Assembly (NCBI GenBank): GCA_021234155.1
Contig: JAJEKV010000012.1
Span: 5,335,789 to 5,399,788, forward strand
Length of the DNA: 64,000 nt
Direction of reading: 5' to 3'
DNA from: Isoetes taiwanensis
Lineage: Eukaryota > Streptophyta > Lycopodiopsida > Isoetales > Isoetaceae
Part shown: piece after piece, positions 1 through 8,207 of the stretch
Layout: every line of letters starts with the position of its first letter
Numbering within the stretch: the first letter of the stretch is position 1
Translations under genes and position numbers: made by a program
Notes under the pieces: generated by a model
What the model was told of the DNA's origin: nothing
The model's input: only the letters and a program-made list of their open reading frames with translations
The model's database searches: none

Positions 1-821
1 TGGATGATGTATCTCTATGAACTCCTTGTATTGGGAAGGGGGTAGAGACCTAAAGCTTTGTAGTTGATGCTCCTAGAGTAGCCTCTCTAGCACATTGTAG
101 TTTCGCCTCGTGTACAAGAGCCACACCCAGGTTGTGGGTGAAGGGGCAGGCTGGCCGAGAAGGAGGTTCATGTCCCTAACTCATGAATCCCTCGGGTGTG
201 TAAGGCCTACCGGGGGATCATTGTGACTAGGTCTAATGGCTCACCACCGAAAGTGCGGGTGAGGCATGGACTCGACACCCGTGAAGTGGTGTACACTTTC
301 CAGTGGGTTCAATAATACACGGGCGGTGGCCCTCTAGTCACCTTGAGTCAAGATGTAGATCTACGGAGGGAGTGATCCCTTCCCGCCCCATCGGGCTGGG
401 AGGATGAAACCCGTGAGTAGCCCTTTTGGCTATGCATCCCGCGGCTCTGATCCAGTCCCAACACTTTTTTCAGCCTACTCGCAAAGTGTGCAATGGGAGG
501 GGCGGATGGAGTGGACAACCCTAAGCCATGTTCTTATGCCGGCCAAATCCATTGCCATGAATTCATGCGCAATGAACTCGGAGACCCAAGCCGCCGATCA
601 TCCCTTCGAAGTCCGAGCCCCGGGTAGGATTTCCCATATGTATTGTGCTGATCTTTATCTATGCAGATGTTGATGGACCACCCTTCGAGGTGGATATGTG
701 ATGTTGATGTATGTACTACTGACATGTATGTTTATGCTTCCGCAGCTAGGTAGGCCCTGAGGGAGACGGGGTAAATGACCCCTTCACTCTTCCCACTGGA
801 ACCCGTTATGGTTGCAGTGTT
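1..821. other. GC-rich non-coding stretch, possibly LTR or leader of an old retroelement
   Basis: No convincing coding frame. The stretch is more GC-rich than its surroundings, with many short direct and inverted words, in the style of a plant LTR/leader region. No LTR partner, primer site or target duplication is visible inside the window, so the assignment to a retroelement is only a guess. Confidence 0.2.
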
Positions 822-1526
822 ATGTGGAGGGCCTGTATCGGCATGGAGCTGGTATGGGGGATGAACTCCTGTTTGCATACGGTGAATGCACCGTATACGA
901 GTAGGGGACGTCACAGTGCAGCTGGTGGGTCTGGACCTCTCGTTCCGAATCAACTACAAGCCAAGACTTGCACGTATTTCGTCCACAAACTAATGATGGA
1001 GGGTTGCAGCATTCTTGATTTCTTTTTTGAAGGTTCATTCAGTCGTGCAGCACAATGCGAAGGATACGAAGCAACTTCCTTCGAGGTGGACGAGAACCTG
1101 CAGCTCAAGCTAGTACAGATCTTCAATCAACTAGAAATAATGTTGGACGAAAAGAAATCAATGACCCGCCGGAGGCAGAAAATTGCAGAGGGCAAGAAGA
1201 AGAAATCTGGTTCCAAGCCTGTACAGTTACAAATCAATGCCCCACCAGCAAAGCCATTCTCTGCTCAGACAGTTCAGGAACTGCAGTCCACGCTCCGCCT
1301 GAGTAAGGAATCTCTTGTAGAGCAAATAAAGAAGGCTGCAGGAATAGGAAGTAAGGATCTTTCCATCTTCCGAATGAAAAAAGATAAAATTAATATGTTG
1401 GCAGGTACCCAAGTGGTGAACACTCAGGATGTCATTGACGGTAGCTCGAAATTCAATGAGATAGTGGACAACGATCGTGAGGAATCCTTCAAAGCCAACA
1501 GGACGAAGAGCCAGATAAAGTGCTAG
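822..1526 (+). CDS. hypothetical basic/coiled-coil protein segment
   Basis: An open frame of up to 234 codons. The credible part begins near 1042, after a pyrimidine-rich stretch ending in AG that could be a splice acceptor. It encodes a charged, helix-forming segment (around DENLQLKLVQIFNQLEIML), then a Lys/Arg-rich stretch (SMTRRRQKIAEGKKKKSG), a Pro/Ala linker and a second helical segment (TLRLSKESLVEQIKKAAG). I recognise no family. The frame stops at 1526, and an acidic tail continues in another frame. Residues before about codon 75 are probably not protein. It lies next to the cluster of small genes to the right and could belong to the same block or to the element on its left. Confidence 0.3.
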   Translation: MWRACIGMELVWGMNSCLHTVNAPYTSRGRHSAAGGSGPLVPNQLQAKTCTYFVHKLMMEGCSILDFFFEGSFSRAAQCEGYEATSFEVDENLQLKLVQIFNQLEIMLDEKKSMTRRRQKIAEGKKKKSGSKPVQLQINAPPAKPFSAQTVQELQSTLRLSKESLVEQIKKAAGIGSKDLSIFRMKKDKINMLAGTQVVNTQDVIDGSSKFNEIVDNDREESFKANRTKSQIKC

Positions 1527-1687
1527 ATGATGAGGAGGAACAAAGGCAGGTAGACAATACAGATGTGGAGAAGGAGACCGGTCAGGTAGTGACAGATGAG
1601 GGAGGGACAGGTGAAGAAGGTGGCACGCTGAGCAATGAAGAATTCATTAACAGGATGGAAGCTATAAAGCAAGCTGCCCAGCAATAA
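1502..1687 (+). pseudogene. acidic C-terminal tail in a shifted frame
   Basis: Immediately downstream of the previous segment a second frame is open to a TAA at 1685-1687. It encodes a strongly acidic stretch (DEEPDKVLDDEEEQRQ and following) and a short helix ending near FINRMEAIKQAAQQ. A single frameshift around 1470-1500 would join the two. A sequencing indel, a real mutation and an unseen intron are all possible. Codon composition supports translation. Confidence 0.3.
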
Positions 1688-1770
1688 CAAGATCAACATA
1701 ATGACGTCGACAACACTGAAGAGAACCCCCCAGACCCATGAACAAAGGTTGGAGCTTAGGAGAGTTGCTG

Positions 1771-1790
1771 AAATTGGGCGGGCCCAATTT
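1771..1790. repeat. GC-core palindrome, copy 1
   Basis: Arms AAATTGGGC and GCCCAATTT around a 2-base centre. Here the symmetry extends outward, giving 13-base perfect arms (GCTGAAATTGGGC and its complement). It lies 84 bases after the stop of the acidic frame. It is the first of seven related palindromes, all between 1.7 and 3.8 kb. Confidence 0.85.
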
Positions 1791-1958
1791 CAGCAGTCAC
1801 ATCTGTCGAATCAATATTATATCATGTAATTTTGTATCTAAGATCAAACATGAAATCTTGTATCTTGTAATCTTGAAATTATCAAATACAAATTTTTCTT
1901 GTGATGCTGTTCATTCTATTGGATTTATTTTGTTGTATTATAATTGAACGTCTAACAT

Positions 1959-2028
1959 AATTGGGAGGGCGCCCAATTTCTCTTCGCTAGAAGAGTTCCT
2001 GCATAGAAATTGGGCGTGCGCCCAATTT
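1959..2028. repeat. palindrome pair, copies 2 and 3
   Basis: Two palindromes 48 bases apart (1959-1978 and 2007-2028) with the same ATTGGGC / GCCCAAT arms and centres GAGGGC-like and GT. They lie on the 3' side of the minus-strand gene ending at 2196. The sequences between paired copies differ from pair to pair, so the palindrome itself is the conserved unit. Confidence 0.85.
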
Positions 2029-2195
2029 GAACCCTGACGTGAATTCAAGTAGAAGTGCAGAAGAAGTGGAGGTCGAAAACCACGATTTTACAAATTACTT
2101 AGGTTCGATACATGAAATAAAATTCACTATGCTTATACATCCTTACATATTTCAGAATTGCGTATATCATTATATCCTTATTACAGGTACACAGG

Positions 2196-2424
2196 TCACT
2201 CATCATCAACACCGGCTGAGGTGATGGCATTCAGCTCATAGATCTCCTGAAAGGTGGATCACAATACGAGTGAGCTCGAGGCAACGAATCTCAGGACCAC
2301 GAGCTTTGGATTCCAGCCAGGGATCAAGCTTGACACCCATTCTCAAGGATTCATCAAGGTCATGGTAGCTCATGGAGCACTTGATGCTTCGGATGTACTC
2401 CGGACGAGGAGGCAAGGAAGCCAT
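2196..2424 (-). pseudogene. member A of an unrecognised small-protein family, one frameshift
   Basis: The ATG at 2424 starts MASLPPRPEYIRSIKCSM, followed by a Tyr/Asp-Leu region, LDPWL, and the hydrophobic end RIVIHL. The first frame stops at 2236, but the adjacent frame carries IYELNAITSAGVDDE to a stop at 2196. This matches the end of member B (MYMIEKIT followed by an acidic tail), so one indel separates the halves. Members B (2820-3068) and C (3272-3515) share the pattern C-x-M, D/N-L/F, L/M-D/E-x-W, I-H-L/I and Y-x-I/L-x-x-IT. I know no family with this pattern. The start is supported by a TATA box 37 bases upstream. Function unknown. Confidence 0.5.
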
Positions 2425-2461
2425 GGGAGATGAATGACCCTTACCACTGACTGGAGTTGCT

Positions 2462-2485
2462 TTTATAGTGAAGTAAAATTATTGG
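2462..2485 (-). promoter_or_regulatory. promoter of member A: CAATAATT plus TATAAA
   Basis: On the minus strand CAATAATT (2485-2478) is followed after 10 bases by TATAAA (2467-2462). The ATG comes 37 bases after the TATA box, which leaves room for only a very short leader. The same pair of motifs precedes members B and C. Confidence 0.55.
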
Positions 2486-2512
2486 TGTAGATTGTACTGC
2501 CATTATTGAGCG

Positions 2513-2557
2513 TGTACAAGTATCATGTACAATTATCATGTACAATTAAAATGTACA
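2513..2557 (-). promoter_or_regulatory. four TGTACA sites at exact 13-bp spacing
   Basis: TGTACA hexamers start at 2513, 2526, 2539 and 2552, a period of exactly 13 bases, and sit 46-90 bases upstream of the TATA box of member A. Single TGTACA sites occur at 3145-3150 and 3182-3187 in the promoters of B and C. TGTACA is itself a palindrome, so the array could be a set of binding sites for a dimeric regulator; that role is inferred. Confidence 0.45.
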
Positions 2558-2565
2558 CGTACGAG

Positions 2566-2668
2566 AAATTGGGCGGCCGCCCATTTTCAAGCGGAGCGAG
2601 TTACTTCGGTTTTTTGATGACAATTTTGAATAAAGCATTCCAACGAAAATTGGGCGGGCGCCCAATTT
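2566..2668. repeat. palindrome pair, copies 4 and 5
   Basis: Two palindromes at 2566-2587 and 2647-2668, with the same AAATTGGGC / GCCCAATTT arms (one mismatch in copy 4). They lie between the TATA/TGTACA region of member A and the stop codon of member B at 2820, that is, on the 3' side of B. Confidence 0.85.
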
Positions 2669-2819
2669 CAGCGCCAGGAATGGATATCAATATTGTTTCA
2701 CAGGAGTCATATACAAGTTGGACTAATAGTTTATCTCAGAGAACTGTGTATTACAAAAGCATGCGTGATTGCGTTGGATAGTAACACAATCTGATTACAA
2801 CACGATGACAAGTAATGAT

Positions 2820-3068
2820 CTAGGGGGACTCTTCTGAGTCATTCTCACCAGCCACCCCAGTGATCTTTTCTATCATGTACATTTGATGCTCTCTATTCCA
2901 TATCAGATGGATGATAACATCGAAGGGATCAGGATAATGGCGAGGATTGAGAGCGACAGTGGTCATCCAATCTTCCATGGCTATTTCTCGCTCGCGGCAC
3001 TGCTTGAAGTTTTCGTGATTCATCTTGCAGGTAATGGAATCACGTTCAGGACCAGAATGAGACCACAT
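2820..3068 (-). CDS. member B of the unrecognised small-protein family (intact)
   Basis: An intact 82-codon gene from ATG at 3068. The start is chosen because the frame upstream has no ATG and because A and C begin at a similar distance before their C-x-M motif. The protein starts MWSHSGPERDSITCKMNHE, continues through MEDWM and PFDVIIHLIW, and ends with a helix (MYMIEKIT) and an acidic tail. There is no signal peptide or membrane segment. It is transcribed divergently from member C across a 203-base interval with mirrored promoter elements. It is the only one of the three without an indel. No function can be assigned; a structured domain with a conserved Cys, Trp and IHL strand is likely. 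Confidence 0.5.
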   Translation of the reverse strand: MWSHSGPERDSITCKMNHENFKQCREREIAMEDWMTTVALNPRHYPDPFDVIIHLIWNREHQMYMIEKITGVAGENDSEESP

Positions 3069-3271
3069 GGCTAGACGAAGGCCAAATTTGATGGACAAAT
3101 TTGGTTTGATATATATTTATACCCACCAAAATTATTGATGGTATTGTACACAAAAATTATTGGATATACATACTGCTCGTATGTACACCCAATAATGTTG
3201 CTACAGTGGTCATCAATAATTCCATGGCTATAAATATAGCCGCATTCGAGTGCACATCACATTCCTTTGCT
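3069..3271. promoter_or_regulatory. divergent promoter between members B and C
   Basis: Two outward-facing promoters. For B, on the minus strand, CAATAATT is at 3137-3130 and TATAAA at 3121-3116. For C, on the plus strand, CAATAATT is at 3214-3221 and TATAAA at 3229-3234. TGTACA lies at 3145-3150 and 3182-3187. The spacer between the two motifs is 8 and 7 bases. TATA-to-ATG distance is 47 bases for B and 37 for C, identical to A. The halves are imperfect mirror images, as expected if the genes arose by inverted duplication. Confidence 0.55.
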
Positions 3272-3515
3272 ATGTCTCGCCGTCCTGCTAGAGCTCTTCA
3301 GAGGTCGAATCTTGACACCCTCACTTGCCTTATGACTTTCGACGATCTTCATGCATGCCACTTCAAAGGGATCACCCTTGATCCTGGCTGCATGGGATAG
3401 CTACTGGTCGAAAGAAAGACTCCCCCGGCGAGTACCGTGTTACTATCCATATTGTTTGGGTTCCGAGCGTGAGGCTTATGAGATTGATAAAATCACCAAT
3501 AATTACAATCTATGA
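3272..3515 (+). pseudogene. member C of the small-protein family, two 1-base indels
   Basis: The ATG at 3272 starts MSRRPARALQRS, then LDTLTCLMTFDDL and KGITLDP, matching members A and B. The first frame hits a TAG at 3398. The next frame carries WLHGIATGRKK and EYRVTIHIVW, equivalent to the W and IHLIW region of B. A third frame carries AYEIDKIT and stops at 3513-3515. The similarity therefore runs the full length but crosses two single-base shifts (near 3383 and 3465). Either the copy is dead or the assembly has indel errors here. Palindromes 6 and 7 follow 155-220 bases downstream. Confidence 0.45.
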
Positions 3516-3669
3516 GTCATGTATTTCGTAAGTTCATAAGAATTTATATCTGATATGACTGTATTTTGTAGCATTCACACGTGAGTTTATAGTGTTCAAT
3601 TACTTTTATTTGTGTTGGATGAATTATATTTGTGACAGTCTGTATTTCTATTTTCTCGCAACTCTAACG

Positions 3670-3759
3670 AAATTGGGCGGGCAGCCCAATTTCCTTTGGA
3701 GGCATCTAGAAAACTTTGTTCAGACGAATACCAGGGCAAATTGGGCGGGCGCCCAATTT
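3670..3759. repeat. palindrome pair, copies 6 and 7
   Basis: Palindromes at 3670-3692 and 3738-3759 with AAATTGGGC / GCCCAATTT arms. They fall between the convergent ends of member C (3515, plus) and the minus-strand gene ending at 3954. Confidence 0.85.
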
Positions 3760-3953
3760 GCACACAACAAATTGGTGTCTTGAAATTGTGGGCTATGCTC
3801 CTTCATAAAAATAGATAGAACCAGTTCCATTCATATAGAATTGCAGTACATAGATGGGGTACACATATTATAAAACCAATGAAGCATCATGCCTTGACGT
3901 AGATAGTTCGACAAAAACGGAATAGAGAGTAGAAAATATCAGGGAGCCAGGTT

Positions 3954-4451
3954 TCAGTCAATGCTTAGTTCGACCTGAATAAGATCACCCAGATCGAACT
4001 CGTCAATGTAATTTCTGCTATACATATCCAGCCATTCATCCAATTCAAGGATCGAGTGAGGAGTGTTGACAATGAGCTTGGTTACCAAAGCTTCACGCTG
4101 CCTTTTTTCCTTCTTATAAAGCTTCTTAAATAATGGCCTGAAGGTGTTGTGGAGCCAAACATCCTCTAATTCGAGTAGCCTCTTCAGAGCCTCTCCTCTG
4201 TAAACATGTCGTTTCAATGATATCAGGCAAGCTTCCAGCTCCACCCTACTGAGTTGATCATTGCTTTCCTTTAACAACTCTTCCCCACGGAGGAGCTTCA
4301 TGACCTGCCCACTGATTTCCTTTCTTCCATTCTGGTTTATCTCATTCTGCACCTCAACATGCAACTCATTCGCGTGGGCTAAGATTGGCTCACTAATATG
4401 GGACTGCATTTCAGTCATTGTGAGTCGATACCGGCGCCTCGTTTCAACCAT
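3954..4451 (-). CDS. hypothetical 165-residue helical protein
   Basis: An uninterrupted minus-strand frame from ATG at 4451. The product is charged and probably mostly alpha-helical, with coiled-coil-like stretches (around QVMKLLRGEELLKESNDQLS and FRPLFKKLYKKEKRQREAL). It ends LELDEWLDMYSRN followed by FDLGDLIQVELSID. The D-x-W-L and terminal hydrophobic strand recall members A-C, but the match is too weak to claim homology. A TATA-like TATAAG lies at about 4523-4518 on the minus strand. No known family recognised. It is intronless and faces the palindrome pair at 3.7 kb, so it fits the same compact gene block. Confidence 0.45.
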   Translation of the reverse strand: MVETRRRYRLTMTEMQSHISEPILAHANELHVEVQNEINQNGRKEISGQVMKLLRGEELLKESNDQLSRVELEACLISLKRHVYRGEALKRLLELEDVWLHNTFRPLFKKLYKKEKRQREALVTKLIVNTPHSILELDEWLDMYSRNYIDEFDLGDLIQVELSID

Positions 4452-5294
4452 TCACACTGCTTTGTTATGAATCTATGCTGCAAAGATTTGCAAAACAAAG
4501 CTTGACTAGCAACACCTCTTATACAGAAGGCGCTTTTGCGCGACCCCGAGGTTGCTGTGTCTTTCTTGGCTTAATAGAAACAGCACCTGCCATCTCACCT
4601 ACCTGCACGTTTCCCGAAAATTTGCATCATTTTATTAAAAAAAACCATAGTATTCCAGAAATTTGCGTCAATTTCGGAGGCGTATGGACTCAGGGAAAGT
4701 CCATATATAATGAAACAGCGCTTTTACCAGAGACTGTGTTGTTATTGCAATTTCTAGCAAGGAGCATTGGTATGTGCACAATTCTGCAGTAGTACAAGCA
4801 ATTTTGAGATATTAGATCAAATAGCTTGAACTCCAAATCTCTTATCAGTCTTGGCATTTCTTTAGGTGGGTATTTTCTATCTGGATTTGCTCTTCAGATT
4901 CAGTTTAAAGATAGTAGTCCAGAAAATTATAGTGAGATCCAGAATGGATGAAGTTTCTCTAATTGTCTTGCAATGTTGACAACTATTGTTGTTTGTCTTC
5001 TTCATGGTTTATTTTTGGTTTGACAGTATGGAGTGGATTCAATAAGCATAGAAAATATGAGACCCAGCTTTCTAATCATTTGATGATTGCCCTTTGAAGG
5101 GCTTTTAGATTTGAAGCTCAATGCCAGCTTCATTTTGTTTGCTTGAAAATGTTTTAGCAGCTTTTATATAATTGGTAGGTTTTGGTCATATATATGCAGT
5201 GACTTCTTGTATATTGTCCCATTGGCCATATTTATCCTTGTACTTAAAGACCTAAGAAGTCCATCCTATGAATGCATATCTGTATGCTGGAAAT
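4452..5294. other. no supported gene
   Basis: AT-rich sequence with only short, unsupported frames. The 24-codon upstream frame on the minus strand near 4.5-4.6 kb (starting MAGAVSIKPRK) could be a leader peptide but has no independent support. Confidence 0.5.
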
Positions 5295-5733
5295 AACTAT
5301 CTAATACTATACTGTAGTTCTTGGGACAAGTTGGCAAAGAAGACTTTCCATTAAGCATCTGCTTGGATTATCTGGTCCATCTGGAAGAGATGAAATCTTC
5401 TCATCTTCAAGGGACATGTCTTTTCAGATACACAAGTGCTTCATGATGCTCGTAGTCACATTGTAAAGGCGTACAAGTGTTCTTCCTTAAAGGATGACGT
5501 CAAGAGTGTCATTTGGGAGCGATATCTTCAGATTCAGACTTACTCATAGCAAACAGTTGTGCTCGTGGTGATACGTATTCTCTGCTTTTTTGTGTTATGT
5601 ATGTGGTCGGTAGTGTTGCTCTAGTGGACATCTTCTCCACTGGGTTTTGAGTCCTCGTACTCTTTGTATTCTTTTGAGTAGTAAAGGTCCACATTCATCA
5701 AAAAAAAAAACTATATAATACTATACTGTAGTT
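5295..5733 (+). mobile_element. short retroposed insert with poly(A) and target-site duplication
   Basis: A 25-bp sequence at 5295-5319 is repeated with one mismatch at 5709-5733. The right copy is directly preceded by a run of about ten A residues. The enclosed ~390 bp therefore has the signs of LINE-mediated insertion: 3' poly(A) plus a long target duplication. Inside is a frame of about 50 codons (around DARSHIVKAYKCSSLKDDV) ending in a stop near 5549, followed by 3'UTR-like sequence. It may be a 5'-truncated retrocopy of an mRNA or of a LINE tail. The parent is not in the window and I do not recognise the peptide. Confidence 0.6.
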
Positions 5734-6579
5734 TTGTGTAGCTTGAAATGTTGTTAACAGTAAACATATTGTTTCTGTTTCTCAATATTTCCCCATCGTA
5801 GCTGTCATCTAGCAGTATTCTCTATCCATAATCTGTCTGTGTATTTGTGCTTGTTGATCATCTAGTTCCATATTCCTTAAAGCATATCTTAAAGGATGGG
5901 AAAGGAAGTCCATGGATTAATTCTTTTTATTCATGGAACCGCCTTTATGAGTGCTTTTCTGTCGATTACTTCGAAGAAAGATTCAAAGCCACGGAAAACA
6001 TGGCGTAATGATGAGATTAGACTAGATTCAACATCAGTTTATCATTGAGGCTAAATTGTGTGCCTTGCTAAGCCTGTTGTTCCAAAGTTGATGCAAAAAG
6101 AATGAAGCGTCTACTAGCTTGCTGCAATCCCTGATGGAATTGTTTTAATGAAAATAGTGGGGCACCTTTTGTTATGGTCATATGAGAGCAAAAAACTTTG
6201 ATCCAACGACGATATTCAGGTAGATGGTTTGAAGTTGCTTTTTGAAAGCTTAGATTTGCTCCGCGCAACGATGCCACATTCATCCTATGGAAATTCTTAT
6301 TTCATACATTCCTGCTAAAAGTCGCATTTAATTAAACTGAATCTCATTCCATTCCCACTTTTTTTTGGAACCCTGTTATTTTACACGAAAAGGACGAGGG
6401 AAACTTTTAAAACCACATTATTGCTTTAGAAGATGTCTGTTTTCCTGTGTGAAAAAAAATGTTAAGGAAAATTACATGGTCTATTTTTCTCGGTTAGCGA
6501 GTCGAGAAGATAAAGAGCAGAACTAAAACCAATGAAAATGCTATCTCTCTGTAAACAAAGTGCTGATATGCCCTGAATT
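5734..6579. other. no supported gene
   Basis: AT-rich, with oligo-A/T runs and no coding frame that can be defended. The 72-codon minus-strand frame at 6068-6283 has no recognisable domain. Confidence 0.5.
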
Positions 6580-6751
6580 TTTATTCATAAATAATTTCAT
6601 TACATTGTATTTTATAATGGTTGAAGATACCATGATGGTCGGGCTGACACAAACATTACATCATCTTCACACACAGACCACCCACTGGGAACAACATGCA
6701 GAGTAAGGCCTGAGGTGTTCCAAGTCACAAAAGCAACTTGAACAGAATAGA

Positions 6752-6955
6752 AATCTGAACACGCTAGCCTGACCAATGCATGTCACCAACCTCTTCTCGT
6801 CCTCTTTCCTCAATGAACGGGCCTTTCCATGGCTCCCGATCAGGAAATGCAGAACTAGCAGTTCTGATGCTTGTGCTTGATGGTTGGGCGCCACAATTAT
6901 CATTCAGGCTACAGAGCTGTTTTTTGGAGACTGATTTTGTAGGCAGCTTCTCGCC
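6752..6955 (-). CDS. isolated 3'-terminal exon of an unidentified gene
   Basis: A minus-strand frame with protein-like composition runs from just after a possible splice acceptor (...CTCGAATAG at ~6956) to a TAG near 6752. It contains SIRTASSAFPDREPWKGPF and ends EERGREEVGDMHWSG. The downstream sequence resembles a 3'UTR and carries an ATGAATAAA polyadenylation-type signal at 6588-6580. I cannot name the family, and no upstream exon is visible: the next kilobase is low-complexity sequence. Either the preceding exon lies beyond the repeats or this is an orphan fragment. Confidence 0.35.
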
Positions 6956-7074
6956 CCGCTATTCGAGAAATCAACCTAGCCTATTATTTCCTGATTAATT
7001 ATATATATTGTTTTTTTAAATTAATTATAATAATGTTAATTATATTTGGTAATTATATTGATTATAATTACTAA

Positions 7075-7330
7075 AGGTTGCCCATCTTTGCCCCCTTTGC
7101 CCTTTCTCTGCCCCTTCCCATTTGCCCTTTTTCCCACCCTCCTCCCTCTTTCTTTGCCCCTCCCCAGTTGCCTCTTTGTCCATCCTCCTTCCCCTCCCTC
7201 TCCAGCTTCTCCATCCTCCTCCCCCTCTCCGGTTCCTCTTTCCCATCCTCCCCCCCCCCCCTCCCTCAATTGCCTCTTGCCCATCCTCCTCCCCCTCTCT
7301 AGTTGCTTCTTGCCCACCCTCCGACCCCCT
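7075..7330. repeat. pyrimidine-rich minisatellite
   Basis: Degenerate repeats of about 40-50 bases built from CCCATCCTCCTCCCC and TTGCCTCTT-like words, almost purely C/T on the plus strand. The long Pro/Ser-rich and Gly/Glu-rich frames here are artefacts of the repeat. Confidence 0.8.
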
Positions 7331-7895
7331 TCAAACATTCTCACCATCTCCCCTTCTTTTCTTGGTTTGTTGTTTGTAAATGTTATTGTTGTTTTATTAA
7401 GACAAAATTTTATTCAAGCACTCAATTAAAAAAAAAATTGAGTATGAGTCCCATTTTCAGTCTGAGTCCCAAATGTCGACATCTGACCCTTTAATTAAAT
7501 GCGACTTCTAATCTAGATTTTGAAATACAAACTTAGAATTGAGGCGAGTAAAACCATACGTAAATGCCTTAAGGTGTAACTGAGCTAGCAGAAATAGTTA
7601 ATTCAGAGCTGCAAGGTGTTTGAGCATTTAGATGGAGCACATCCGTGCTACGCACAAACCACTCATATGTGTAAAGACAAAAGCTTAAGGCCCGATTTGA
7701 AAATATTCAGCCTTCATGTGCAGGAGCATACATGTTTGATGTCTAGATGTGGATCGTCATGGAACTTTTGCATGTGAAACTTTTGCAATCATGAAAAAGT
7801 CCGATGGATGAGGTCAGGAGGATTGTCACTGCACACAAGGCACGCACCATTAAATAATATGTGGGCAACCCGTGAGAAAGTGTCACTGGTTCGTT

Positions 7896-8207
7896 ATGAA
7901 CCTCACCAATTGTTACTGCAAGTAACATGGATGTTGTTGTCTTCCATGCAATGGTTTGTGAATAAAACATTATTGTCGAGCATATCAATGTCTAAAGCTT
8001 TTATTTGATTCAATTTTATTTCGCAACTAAAGGTTTGTGAATAAAACATTATTCTAGAGCATATCAGTGTCAAAAACTTTGATTTGATTCAATTTTATTT
8101 CACTAGTAAAATTCTATTTTCTAAATTAATATCAATCAAACCAATTTCTTTCCTTTATGTTCATGCAGACTATATATAGAATCTTCCAATCCATCAATTC
8201 CACATGA
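7896..8207. repeat. left arm of a 312-bp inverted repeat
   Basis: Reverse complement of 15866-16177, the same length with only about three mismatches. The arm contains an internal tandem duplication of ~79 bp (7951-8029 and 8030-8108). No protein is encoded. Confidence 0.85.

Noticed and set aside
1771-3759. CRISPR-like array
   Set aside because: Repeats are palindromes with irregular spacing from 48 to over 900 bp in plant-type DNA; no spacer regularity and no cas genes.
6068-6283. 72-codon minus-strand frame
   Set aside because: No homology recognised, no convincing splice or promoter context.
7036-7494. Long Pro/Ser-rich and Gly/Glu-rich reading frames
   Set aside because: They read through a pyrimidine minisatellite in all frames; no domain and no codon signal.
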